64,000 nt of DNA from SZUA-365 sp049663345 (lineage in GTDB: Bacteria > Bacteroidota > Ignavibacteria > SZUA-365): positions 1-64,000 of the forward strand of contig JBATDG010000014.1 of assembly GCA_049663345.1 (NCBI GenBank), in the 5' to 3' direction. How positions within the stretch are numbered: the first letter of the stretch is position 1; every line of letters starts with the position of its first letter. The position numbers were made by a program, and so were the translations under genes. Below the pieces are notes generated by a model, which saw only the letters and a list, made by a program, of their open reading frames with translations, made no database searches and was not told the origin of the DNA. Of the stretch, positions 17,451-25,945 are shown in pieces.

Positions 17451-18461
17451 ATGAGAACACGCAGAATCATGAAGAAAAACACCATCTACGTTTTCGTCCT
17501 CCTGCTTTGCGCGCTGCCGCTGCAAGCCCAGAACGGCACAGCGGGCGCATTCACACGAATGGGCTTTGGTGCACGCGGCCAGGGCATGGGAAATGCCATG
17601 ACGACCGTCAACAGCGGGACGATTTCCACATATTACAATCCAGCCCTGAGTGCTTTTCAGGAAGGCCACGTGCTTCACGGCAGCTACGGATTTCTCGCGC
17701 TTGATCGCAAATTCAATCAGATCAGCTACACGCAGATGATTCGCGTCTACGATAAGGACGCGACCATCTATGCCGACGAGCCTGGCGTCCAATCCATTTC
17801 CGGTGTGTCGGTTTCGTGGATCAATGCCGGGGATGCAAACATTCAGGGCTACGACAGCGACGGCTTCAAAACAGATCTGCTGAGCGTATTTGAGAACCAG
17901 TTCGCTGTCAATTTCGGTACGCGGTTTTCAGACAAACTGGCCTTCGGCTTCAACGCGAAATTCTACTACTCGGGGCTGTACAGCGGAGTGACTTCATCGG
18001 GGTTCGGCCTGGATGTCGGTATGCTCTACACCGTATCGCCTTCAGTGCGCGTAGGTCTGGTCGCTCAGGAATTGCTGACGAAGTACAAATGGGATACCTC
18101 CGAGCTCTACGGAGCCGAGAACGGCAATTCCACGGAAGATCCTTTCGCCCGTATTTACAGACTCGGCATCGGATATACGCTTCCGGGTGAGTCTGGTATC
18201 GCAGCGGTCGATGTTGAATCTGTGGCTGATGTCTTCCTTGCCCGTGTCGGTCTGGAAGTCCCCATCGCGAAAAACATCTGGCTGCGCGGCGGCGTCGAGC
18301 GCATCGATTTTTCCGATGCGGGCATCGATCCCCGTCCCAGCTTCGGATTTTCCGTCAGCCAGCCGATCGCCCAGCTGCAGCCGGTGATTCACTACGCTTT
18401 CATTCTCGAACCCGTCGCGCCTTCGCCGACGCATGTGCTTTCCTTCGCTTTGCAGTTCTAA
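17451..18461 (+). CDS. PorV/PorQ-family outer membrane protein, paralogue 1
   Basis: A protein of 336 residues. A signal peptide (VFVLLLCALPLQAQ) is followed by the family signature FTRMGFGARGQGMGNAMT and, shortly after, YYNPALSA. Alternating beta strands to a C-terminal Phe (LSFALQF) fit an outer-membrane barrel. PorV-type proteins shuttle T9SS cargo and are also common as uncharacterised 'PorV/PorQ family' proteins. The start MRTRRIM (17451) abuts the stop of the upstream gene; an ATG at 17469 would also give a signal peptide. Confidence 0.85.
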   Translation: MRTRRIMKKNTIYVFVLLLCALPLQAQNGTAGAFTRMGFGARGQGMGNAMTTVNSGTISTYYNPALSAFQEGHVLHGSYGFLALDRKFNQISYTQMIRVYDKDATIYADEPGVQSISGVSVSWINAGDANIQGYDSDGFKTDLLSVFENQFAVNFGTRFSDKLAFGFNAKFYYSGLYSGVTSSGFGLDVGMLYTVSPSVRVGLVAQELLTKYKWDTSELYGAENGNSTEDPFARIYRLGIGYTLPGESGIAAVDVESVADVFLARVGLEVPIAKNIWLRGGVERIDFSDAGIDPRPSFGFSVSQPIAQLQPVIHYAFILEPVAPSPTHVLSFALQF

Positions 18462-18479
18462 CAATAAGGGATTTTCCGC

Positions 18480-19415
18480 ATGAGACGGACACGCATTCTT
18501 CTATACGCAGCAGTGCTTTTCGCCATGGTTTGTATTGCCGATCCGATAGTCCTTTTTGCGCAATCGGGAGGCAGCGGTCTCTCATTTCTTAAGGTCGGCG
18601 CCAGCGCGCGCTCGATGGGAATGGGTGATGCCGGCGTCGCGGACGCCGATATGGGAAGCGCGATGTATTACAATCCTGCGCTGATCGCGGATGACAGCGA
18701 AGCCTCTGTCACCATTCTGCACAACATGTGGATGTCGGACATTACGACGGAATTTGTGGGAGTGAGCGTGCCGTTCAGCAGCTGGAGTTTCGGACTCTAC
18801 ATGGGACTGACCACCGTCGGCGGTATCGAGATTCGGGACCAGCCCGGCGACCCTGACGCTATCAGCGATAATCGCGATTTTGCCGGCGGCGTGACCGCAG
18901 CTCTCGCGATTGCTGACGGAGTAGATGTAGGTGTCACCGCAAAGTATGTGTTTGAGAAAATCTATGTGGACGAAGCTGGCGGCTATGCCTTTGATTTCGG
19001 CCTTGCTGTGCGTCCTTTTTCCCAAGGGGATCTCGCAAATCTCAAGACTGGCATCACACTGGCAAATGTGGGAAGTATGACGGAACTGCGGACGGTAGCC
19101 ACAAAGCTTCCGATGCTTATGCGCTACGGTGCTGCATACACGATTCCGATGGACGCTGTTGAGGGCGCGCTGAACTTTTCTGCCGAGGGTCTGACCCTCC
19201 TTGAGGAAAGCACAACCCATATTAATGTCGGTGCGGAATTCGATTATCTCGGAGTTGTCTTTCTGCGTCTCGGATATCAAAGTGGTTATGATAATCGGAG
19301 CGTCTCCTTCGGCGCCGGAGCTAATTACAGTACGCTTCGCTTCGATTATGCATTCACACCGTTTTCCGCCACCTTCGGAAACGCGCATACCGTCGCACTT
19401 TCCATCACATTGTAG
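18480..19415 (+). CDS. PorV/PorQ-family outer membrane protein, paralogue 2
   Basis: A protein of 311 residues with a long signal peptide ending near LFAQ. The motif FLKVGASARSMGMGDAGVA followed by MYYNPALIA is the PorV/PorQ signature, clearer than in the upstream paralogue. The C-terminus FGNAHTVALSITL is typical of outer-membrane barrels. It lies 18 bp after the first paralogue and 6 bp before the glycosyltransferase gene. Role in T9SS is inferred. Confidence 0.88.
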   Translation: MRRTRILLYAAVLFAMVCIADPIVLFAQSGGSGLSFLKVGASARSMGMGDAGVADADMGSAMYYNPALIADDSEASVTILHNMWMSDITTEFVGVSVPFSSWSFGLYMGLTTVGGIEIRDQPGDPDAISDNRDFAGGVTAALAIADGVDVGVTAKYVFEKIYVDEAGGYAFDFGLAVRPFSQGDLANLKTGITLANVGSMTELRTVATKLPMLMRYGAAYTIPMDAVEGALNFSAEGLTLLEESTTHINVGAEFDYLGVVFLRLGYQSGYDNRSVSFGAGANYSTLRFDYAFTPFSATFGNAHTVALSITL

Positions 19416-19421
19416 TCCGCC

Positions 19422-20570
19422 ATGTCGCAAAGGCTGCACATCTGCTTCACCTTTGTCGGGGATGTGACGCGCGACTCGCGTCTGCGGCGCTTTGCCTCGG
19501 CTTGTGCGGATGCTGCGGAGGTGACGGTTATTCAGCTGACGGAGTTGTGGGAGGGGAATGAAGGGAATGAAGGAAATACAGGGAATGAGGGGAAGTTCAA
19601 TCTGATTTCGTTTCCGATGAAAGGCAGTCTGAGGCAGAAGCTGCCGAAGTTCTGGCGGCTTGCATCGAAATCGGCACGGCATCTCGGAGCAGATCTGCTG
19701 ATTGCCTCGGATCTGTACTCGCTGCCGGCAGCAGCCCGGGCCGCGAAAGCGCTGCACCGGCCGCTTATGTACGACGCCAGGGAATTGTATACTTCCGTCG
19801 CTGCGCTGCAGGGACGTCCCCTCATGCAGCGTTTCTGGTCCTGGACGGAACGCCGGTATGCCAAACGCGCAGCGCTTGTTTTTACCGTGAACGAGTCCAT
19901 CGCTGAAATTCTTCGGCAACGTTATCCTGATGTGCGGGTGATACGCAATCTCCCGGATTTCCCAATTCCCACAGCTTCCGACAAATTGCGCGAGGTCTGT
20001 GCGATTCCCGCAGATCGGCGCATTCTGCTCTCGCAGGGCGGCTTACAGCAAGGCCGCGGCGCATACATTCTTCTCGAAGCGCTTATGGAGCTCCCGGACT
20101 GTCATCTCGTATTTCTGGGCGATGGGGCATTGCGTGATGAAATCAAGGCCTCGGCACAGATCAATGGAATTGCGGATCGCGTGACCATATTACCGGCCGT
20201 TCCTTCAACAGAACTTCCGGTATATACCGCTTCCGCGGACCTGGGTATGTGTCTCATTGAAAACCTGGGACAAAGCTATTTCTTCAGTCTTCCCAACAAG
20301 CTTTTTGAATACATCGCCTCGGGCGTTCCCGTCATCGGAAGTGATTTTCCGGAAATCGGTGCAGTGCTTCGGGAGACCGGCGCAGGCATCGCGATAGATC
20401 CGACCAACCTGAAGCTTGTGTGCAAAGCGATTCGCACCCTGCTCGACGACAGCGACAGATATACGCGCACCCGGGCTGCCTGCCTTGCCGCCACGGAAGA
20501 ATATCATTGGGAAAAAGAGCGCAGGGTGTTATTGCAGGCGGTTCACGAGAGTGAATCCGCGGGACGATAG
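19422..20570 (+). CDS. Glycosyltransferase family 4 (GT-B) protein
   Basis: A protein of 382 residues. The N-terminal domain holds DSRLRRFASAC and DLLIASDLYSLPAA, and the C-terminal domain holds ILLSQGGLQQGRG, LVFLGDGALRDEI and the nucleotide-sugar binding stretch LPNKLFEYIASGVPVIGSDFP with a conserved Glu. This is the usual GT4 plan, transferring a sugar from a nucleotide donor with retention. Acceptor and sugar are unknown. Residues ~44-58 are a low-complexity insert (E-G-N-E-G-N) encoded by a 9-bp repeat. Confidence 0.88.
   Translation: MSQRLHICFTFVGDVTRDSRLRRFASACADAAEVTVIQLTELWEGNEGNEGNTGNEGKFNLISFPMKGSLRQKLPKFWRLASKSARHLGADLLIASDLYSLPAAARAAKALHRPLMYDARELYTSVAALQGRPLMQRFWSWTERRYAKRAALVFTVNESIAEILRQRYPDVRVIRNLPDFPIPTASDKLREVCAIPADRRILLSQGGLQQGRGAYILLEALMELPDCHLVFLGDGALRDEIKASAQINGIADRVTILPAVPSTELPVYTASADLGMCLIENLGQSYFFSLPNKLFEYIASGVPVIGSDFPEIGAVLRETGAGIAIDPTNLKLVCKAIRTLLDDSDRYTRTRAACLAATEEYHWEKERRVLLQAVHESESAGR
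19551..19595. repeat. 9-bp microsatellite inside the GT4 gene
   Basis: Four to five degenerate copies of GGGAATGAA encode repeated Glu-Gly-Asn (one copy has Thr for Glu) within the first third of the glycosyltransferase. The 9-bp unit keeps frame, so copy-number change adds or removes three residues. Confidence 0.85.
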
Positions 20571-20605
20571 ACGATAGCCGACAGGCGGGATGCCTTATCG
20601 TTTTT
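20571..20605. terminator. Possible terminator between GT4 and DUF2520 genes
   Basis: ACGATA...AGGC pairs with GCCT-TATCGT around GGGAT, with a one-sided internal loop. A run of five T follows on the plus strand (20601-20605). It overlaps the stop codon of the converging minus-strand gene. The stem is weak. Confidence 0.4.
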
Positions 20606-21431
20606 CTCCAAGCTTCATTGCCGCGCGAGTGAGTGCATCGTATACCTCACGGAGCTGCGGATCCAGGACTTCGAGCGCAGCGAGATGTCGAAGAATGGCG
20701 TCATGATCGCCGCGGGCGGCGGGTCCCGTCAGCGCGGTTGCAGCGGGAGTGTCGGCAAGACGCTCGAGCACGGTACGCATCATGGGGAGGAAATGAGCAA
20801 TATGTGCCTGTGATGGATCTGTGGCGGATTCCCTGAGCATCCCTTCGGCCAGCGCCGCCAGCACTATAGGAAAATTTCCCGCGAGCACGTTTGCCACGTG
20901 ATACAGGGCTTTTTTCTCCCGGTCAATGCGCAGCGGCTGCCATTCGATGCGTTTCGCGAATTGCCTGCCTTCCAGCCAGAAATCGTCGTTCCCTTCAATT
21001 CCGCAGCCGATGCCACTCAGGGCTCCATCAGGAAGATCGTCGCCTGAAAAGCTCTGCATGGGATGAATGCAGCCGGTCATGCATCCCCGATCTGACAGCG
21101 GCATCAGTATGGACGAATCCAGTGTACCCGAGGAGTGAAAGAATATAATTCCTTCCGGTAATGAAGTCAGCTCACTCAACTCCCTCACAACTCCGGGCAG
21201 CTGACCGTCAGCAACGGCGATCATGCAGAGCTGCGCTTCTACCGGGAGAGAGTCCGGGAGTACCGCAGCGACGGCGGCAGCGGGATGCAGAGCACGAATG
21301 AGCGGATGTCGTGTGGAATCGCGTTCGATCACAGCAGCGACGGGAATCCCGAGGCGAGATAAGTGCCGGAGAACATTCATGCCGACACGCCCGGCGCCGA
21401 TCAGTACGATGGAAGGGACTGCCGCGGCCAC
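20595..21431 (-). CDS. Rossmann-fold and DUF2520 domain protein
   Basis: A protein of 278 residues starting at GTG. The N-terminal Rossmann fold starts IVLIGAGRVGMNVLRHL (GxGxxG). The second half is the DUF2520 domain: GCIHPMQSFSG, NPF-like ... and the helical VLAGNFPIVLAALAEGML stretch. Proteins of this family resemble ketopantoate reductase/NAD(P)-dependent oxidoreductases, but no reaction is established. It begins 3 bp after the amrB stop, so it is probably cotranscribed with amrA and amrB. Confidence 0.88.
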   Translation of the reverse strand: MAAAVPSIVLIGAGRVGMNVLRHLSRLGIPVAAVIERDSTRHPLIRALHPAAAVAAVLPDSLPVEAQLCMIAVADGQLPGVVRELSELTSLPEGIIFFHSSGTLDSSILMPLSDRGCMTGCIHPMQSFSGDDLPDGALSGIGCGIEGNDDFWLEGRQFAKRIEWQPLRIDREKKALYHVANVLAGNFPIVLAALAEGMLRESATDPSQAHIAHFLPMMRTVLERLADTPAATALTGPAARGDHDAILRHLAALEVLDPQLREVYDALTRAAMKLGEKR

Positions 21432-21434
21432 TGG

Positions 21435-22274
21435 TCAGGACTTTCTGCTTAACGTAAAAGCGGCGGAGATATACCCGACGACGCGCTGCATCTCTCCGGT
21501 CACGTCGCCGGAAGTGCATTGATGCAGCACTGTGCTTCGATCAGCTCCAACCGCCTGCGATGCGGTCATAACTGCGGCTATCGGTCCGCCGCCGCAGGCT
21601 TCGGCTCGCTTGCTGCTGAGATTTTCCAGAAGCTGCATAGGCTTGAATGCGGCGATATCCTCCGCGACAATTTTGTCCCGCAGCAGCGCTTCATCCTGGT
21701 TGTGGAAGTGCGAGAGATCGCTGCTGGCAATTAGAATGCAGTCCGGAGTAAGAATTTCCGCGAGTGCGCGGGAGAGAAGAAAGCAATGCTCGCTGCTCTG
21801 ATCTCCCATGATGATAGGCAGGATTTTCGCTTCAGGATTGATGCGTTGAATAAACGGCAGCTGCACTTCAATCGCGTGCTCGTTGCGATGCCCCATTTCC
21901 GAGGAAGTGATGACGCCCTTGTATGCGAGCAGCTTTTCCCGCAGTTCCACATCGACGTTGATCAATCCCAGAGGAGTTCGATATGCATCGCCGTCATAGA
22001 CGGAAACTCCGTTGAAGTATTCCCTGTGGCTGGGTGAAACGATGACGGCAGTGCGGAACGGCCGATGCCTGAGCAATGAATATGCAGCCGCAGCTGTCGG
22101 TCCCGAATATGCGTATCCTGCGTGCGGACTGACGATCGCGATGACCTTGCCTTCGGTATGGGCGGGTGGATGCTGATCGAGGAGTTGATCCACCGTAACT
22201 GACAACACCGTCGGATCGGCGGGATAGAAAAGACCGCTAACTGCCGGGGGACGTATCTTCATGGCTTTCATCAT
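21435..22274 (-). CDS. amrB: AmmeMemoRadiSam system protein B (MEMO family)
   Basis: A protein of 279 residues. The start is MKIRPPAVSGLFYPADP, the family's typical opening. His-containing motifs are SPHAGYAYSGPTAAAA (residues ~49-64) and VSPSHREYF, with later SSDLSHFHNQDEAL. MEMO proteins resemble extradiol dioxygenases and lack a proven bacterial reaction. In many bacteria and archaea they occur with AMMECR1 and a radical-SAM enzyme. Here AMMECR1 (amrA) lies 49 bp upstream, but no radical-SAM gene is present in the window. Confidence 0.93.
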   Translation of the reverse strand: MMKAMKIRPPAVSGLFYPADPTVLSVTVDQLLDQHPPAHTEGKVIAIVSPHAGYAYSGPTAAAAYSLLRHRPFRTAVIVSPSHREYFNGVSVYDGDAYRTPLGLINVDVELREKLLAYKGVITSSEMGHRNEHAIEVQLPFIQRINPEAKILPIIMGDQSSEHCFLLSRALAEILTPDCILIASSDLSHFHNQDEALLRDKIVAEDIAAFKPMQLLENLSSKRAEACGGGPIAAVMTASQAVGADRSTVLHQCTSGDVTGEMQRVVGYISAAFTLSRKS

Positions 22275-22323
22275 ACATTCCTCAAATCAAAAAGTACGCT
22301 CCAAACCTCTGGAAGCACTGACT

Positions 22324-22884
22324 TCAGGATTCATGCGCATCATCTTCACGGATGACTACTCCTGCGAAGCGCGACAAAATTGCAGCGGGCTCTTCCCAGC
22401 TGCGATCAGGTACACGGGTTTTTTGACAGAGGCCAGTGAGAAATGCCGCCTTGTCCCATCCGCGTTCGATTGGCACTTGCGGAAGCAGCAATCCGCGGCG
22501 TCCCTGACAATCGAGAGTCAGTCCGTGCTGTCCGATTTCAAAATCATCAGCATCATCGATACGTTCGATCGGACCAAGCAGAGTGATCTCAAGGTGGCAA
22601 TCATCCATCTCGTCTTCTCTCACAGCATAGAAACGAGGGTCGTTCGCAGCAGCACGTCGCGCCGCTTCGGCGATGGTATCAAGGAGTCCGTCACCGAGCT
22701 CGAGAAAACCGATGCAGCCGCGAAGGTTGCCTGAGACATGTACCGTGACGAATACACCGCTTGCTTCCGGAGTATAAGGGAGCTCAGGCGGTGGCAGTTC
22801 TTCGCCATCAAACTGAGCAAGAATCGCTTCGCGTGCGGTGCGCAAAAGCAGTTGTCGTACGTCTGAATTCAGGGAAGTGAGCAT
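22324..22884 (-). CDS. amrA: AmmeMemoRadiSam system protein A (AMMECR1 family)
   Basis: A protein of 186 residues. The family core motif SGNLRGCIGFLE (residues ~51-62) is intact. It is followed by NDPRFYAVREDEMDD (80-94) and the C-terminal GRRGLLLPQVP...CQKTRVP and EEPAAILSRFAG. It is the first gene of a minus-strand operon with amrB and a DUF2520 gene. Biochemical function of the family is unresolved. A human homologue (AMMECR1) is linked to disease. Confidence 0.94.
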   Translation of the reverse strand: MLTSLNSDVRQLLLRTAREAILAQFDGEELPPPELPYTPEASGVFVTVHVSGNLRGCIGFLELGDGLLDTIAEAARRAAANDPRFYAVREDEMDDCHLEITLLGPIERIDDADDFEIGQHGLTLDCQGRRGLLLPQVPIERGWDKAAFLTGLCQKTRVPDRSWEEPAAILSRFAGVVIREDDAHES

Positions 22885-23059
22885 GATCAGTTTCCGATTT
22901 AGATTGTCTGGAAAAGCAGAACGGTTTATCTTTTAGATCAGGCAGAATACTTGTTTCGCCTGAAACTGATTGACTATCGATAGCTTTTCACAGAATATAC
23001 GCAATTGTGGACACGGAGCCATCCTCTCTGCAATTTTCGTTTGCTCCGGAGGATTCAAA

Positions 23060-25744
23060 ATGAAACGACGAATTATTTCCATCGCCACGCTGCTGATCGC
23101 CTCGCTTTCAGCAGCCGCAATACTTCAATTTAGTCCGCATGAGGACATAACTGTTTATTCTCAGACACAGATGAGAAAAATGCAGCTCAGGTCAGAGCGG
23201 CAGGATGATGTCAGGGACGGACGAAGCAGCAACCAGCCCAACCTCGACTGGTATATTATCCCGCGAATATTTAATTCGACAAAACGGATTTCCGAGGGAC
23301 TCCGCGATGCAACCGAGCAGCTCGCATTCCAAAAGTCGCGTCTTGCGATGCGGAAGGAATCGTTCGCTAATGTTTGGTCCTTCGTTGGTCCCAATACAAT
23401 TGCCGGGCGCATTCGCGTGGTCAAATATCACCCTACGAACGGCAATATCGTCTATGCCGGAGCAGCATCAGGGGGATTATTCAAATCCACCAATGGCGGC
23501 TTGTCCTGGACAGCTAAGACCGATCATCTTCCAACGCTGGCGATCGGACATATGGCCATCGATCCTGTGAACCCCGACGTGCTTTATATCGGAACAGGAG
23601 AAGGCAGCAGCAATTGGGACGCTGTATACGGGAACGGTATTTACAAAAGCGTGGACGCAGGGGAGACGTGGACGAATGTAATGGAGGGCGTGATCAACGA
23701 ACAGGATCTCGCTGTGAACTTCATCGCGATCCATCCCGATGACCCGAACCTGATCTTCGCTGCTACAACCTACGGCAGCGGGACAGGAGCATTGATGCGC
23801 AGCACCGATGGTGGTGGAGAATGGAAGGCCGTGCTTAACGGTCCCGCGCGAACCATTTCTATTGACAAGGCGAAACCCGATCGCATTCTCGTCGGCTTTG
23901 GATACAATCAGGGACGCAGCAGCAACGGAATCTATTATTCGGATGAACGCGGCGATCGCTTCACCTTCAAGAAAATCGCGTCAAACCTGCCCGCATCGGA
24001 CTCAATCGGAAACGTAGTGATGGATGCAAGTTTGTCCGTACCTGGTACCGTTATTTGTGCCATGCATCGGGCTCCGAAATACGCCCCGACCGAAAACCAG
24101 GATTTCCTCGGCATATTCCGCTCAACCGATTTTGGCGACAACTGGGTAAAGCTCCCTTCTTCATCACAATCGAATATGCGTGAGGCATTGCGTTCCCAGG
24201 GTGATTACAACCTTTTCATTCGCATTCACCCAACAGATGCGAACGTCCTTTTCTTCGGAGGCATCAATAGCTGGCGCAGTACGGATGCAGGAGTCTCCTT
24301 CCGCCAGGTGACCACACAGACTGGATTGGCCGGTGCCTGGGTTGACATGCATGATGCTGATTTCAGTCCTGCGAACCCCGACATCATGCTTCTGGCCAGT
24401 GACGGCGGCGTGTTCCGCACCACAGACTGCCGCAAATCTACAATCGTCATGGAAGAGGTGGGGGCCGGATTGGCAACGATGCAGTTCTATTCCATGAACT
24501 ATGACCGTCAAACCCCAACGCGCGTGGCAGGTGGAACGCAGGACCGCCGCAATAATATCGGCGATGCCGGGACGCTTGAGTGGAGGCAGCTCATTAACTG
24601 GGGAGGAGATGGCGGCTACGTCGCATTCGATTACAGCAACCCCGATATTTTCTATGTGGCCTATCAGTATGGCCGTCTCGGGAAAACGACGAACGGCGGT
24701 GCCTCGTTCAGTGCGATCCAGGACGGACTCGAACTGCGTGATGCGAGCAACAATTATCTCTTCAGTTTCGTTACGCCGTTTATCATGCATCCCACGAATT
24801 CCAATACGCTGTTCGTCGGTGGAAATAAGATCTATCGTACGGAAACCGGCGGCAATACCTGGTACCCGATCTCGGATGACCTTACCGGCTCCGGAAGCTC
24901 CCTTTCGCAATTCCAGAATCTCGATCTGTGCAAAAGCAATCCCGATGTACTTTACGGCGTGACTGGATATTCTTCTCTTGCATATCGCTCAACAAACGCC
25001 CTGGCCAGCTCCTCGACTGTTACCTGGACCCGCATCGATGCGGGACTTCCAAATCTATATCTGGGCGATGTGGCTGTGCATCCGACGAACGGCGATATCG
25101 CATATATCGGCACGGCTGGATTCAGTTCCAGCAGCGGCGTGTACAAGACGGTTGATGGTGGAAGTTCATGGACCTTCATGAAAGGGGAAACCCCTGAAAC
25201 AATGCTCCCTGATATTCCCGTTGGTGCGATCGCGATCTGGGACAAAAATCCTGAGATCGTGTTTGCAGGTACGGATGTTGGTGTCTACGTCAGCCGGGAC
25301 GGGGGACTCAACTGGGCGCCGTTCACCGAAGGTTTACCAAACGTTGTCGTCGACGACTTGAAAATTACTGAAGGTGACGTCCTTTATGCTGCCACGCATG
25401 GACGCGGAATGTGGATGACTTCAGCGATTCTCACAACTGCAGAAGAAACCGGCAGAAACCATCCGCTGATGTTCAATCTAGGACAGAATTATCCGAATCC
25501 GGTCGGCAATAATTCCGGTGCACTTTCTTCAGTCGTACCATTCACACTTGAACATGCGGGCCAGGTGACCGTCAGAATCTTCGACGCAAAGGGCAAGCTG
25601 CTCAGTACAGTTCTCGATGAGCATCGTGAAAGCGGCAGCCATCAGGTACGCATCTCCGCCGAATCGCTCAGGCCCGGCGCCTATTTCTACGAACTCCGCT
25701 CAGGCTCGCAGCGCGAGGTGAAAAAAATGGTGGTTGTCAGGTAG
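23060..25744 (+). CDS. Large secreted BNR/sortilin-like protein with T9SS sorting domain
   Basis: A protein of 894 residues from the ATG at 23060, preceded by GGAGG. The frame is open 30 codons further, but this start gives a signal peptide (IISIATLLIASLSAAAI). At least nine BNR repeats are visible: STNGGLSWT, SVDAGETWT, STDGGGEWK, STDFGDNWV, STDAGVSFR, TTNGGASFS, TETGGNTWY, TVDGGSSWT and SRDGGLNWA. The C-terminal ~90 residues begin LGQNYPNPVG, the usual prelude to the type A T9SS sorting domain, and end with KKMVVVR. Such proteins are secreted propellers; ligand unknown. A bidirectional terminator follows. Confidence 0.9.
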   Translation: MKRRIISIATLLIASLSAAAILQFSPHEDITVYSQTQMRKMQLRSERQDDVRDGRSSNQPNLDWYIIPRIFNSTKRISEGLRDATEQLAFQKSRLAMRKESFANVWSFVGPNTIAGRIRVVKYHPTNGNIVYAGAASGGLFKSTNGGLSWTAKTDHLPTLAIGHMAIDPVNPDVLYIGTGEGSSNWDAVYGNGIYKSVDAGETWTNVMEGVINEQDLAVNFIAIHPDDPNLIFAATTYGSGTGALMRSTDGGGEWKAVLNGPARTISIDKAKPDRILVGFGYNQGRSSNGIYYSDERGDRFTFKKIASNLPASDSIGNVVMDASLSVPGTVICAMHRAPKYAPTENQDFLGIFRSTDFGDNWVKLPSSSQSNMREALRSQGDYNLFIRIHPTDANVLFFGGINSWRSTDAGVSFRQVTTQTGLAGAWVDMHDADFSPANPDIMLLASDGGVFRTTDCRKSTIVMEEVGAGLATMQFYSMNYDRQTPTRVAGGTQDRRNNIGDAGTLEWRQLINWGGDGGYVAFDYSNPDIFYVAYQYGRLGKTTNGGASFSAIQDGLELRDASNNYLFSFVTPFIMHPTNSNTLFVGGNKIYRTETGGNTWYPISDDLTGSGSSLSQFQNLDLCKSNPDVLYGVTGYSSLAYRSTNALASSSTVTWTRIDAGLPNLYLGDVAVHPTNGDIAYIGTAGFSSSSGVYKTVDGGSSWTFMKGETPETMLPDIPVGAIAIWDKNPEIVFAGTDVGVYVSRDGGLNWAPFTEGLPNVVVDDLKITEGDVLYAATHGRGMWMTSAILTTAEETGRNHPLMFNLGQNYPNPVGNNSGALSSVVPFTLEHAGQVTVRIFDAKGKLLSTVLDEHRESGSHQVRISAESLRPGAYFYELRSGSQREVKKMVVVR

Positions 25745-25878
25745 GCATGCTGCGGTGCAGGATGCTGGCCGGTTCTGCTGCGATTGGTCTCGGCTGGTGT
25801 CGCTGAGGTGAACCTCCAGAAACATCGCAGCGGTCCGCAGCTGGAGCAGTTCGTTAAACAAGTTCCGATAAAAAGAAA

Positions 25879-25906
25879 AGGGCGTCACAATTGCTGTGGC
25901 GCCCTT
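25879..25906. terminator. Bidirectional terminator between 23060 gene and POT transporter
   Basis: AAGGGCGTCACA pairs with TGTGGCGCCCTT (one G-T) around ATTGC. An A-rich stretch lies 5' and T-containing sequence 3', so it can serve both the 23060 gene and the converging transporter gene. Confidence 0.7.
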
Positions 25907-25945
25907 ACTGTTTTCAGTCCGAAATGTGTTCTCTACACGTCAGGA

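Noticed and set aside
18582..19919. A 445-codon open frame opposite the PorV-like and GT4 genes
   Set aside because: It spans two real genes with signal peptide and family signatures.
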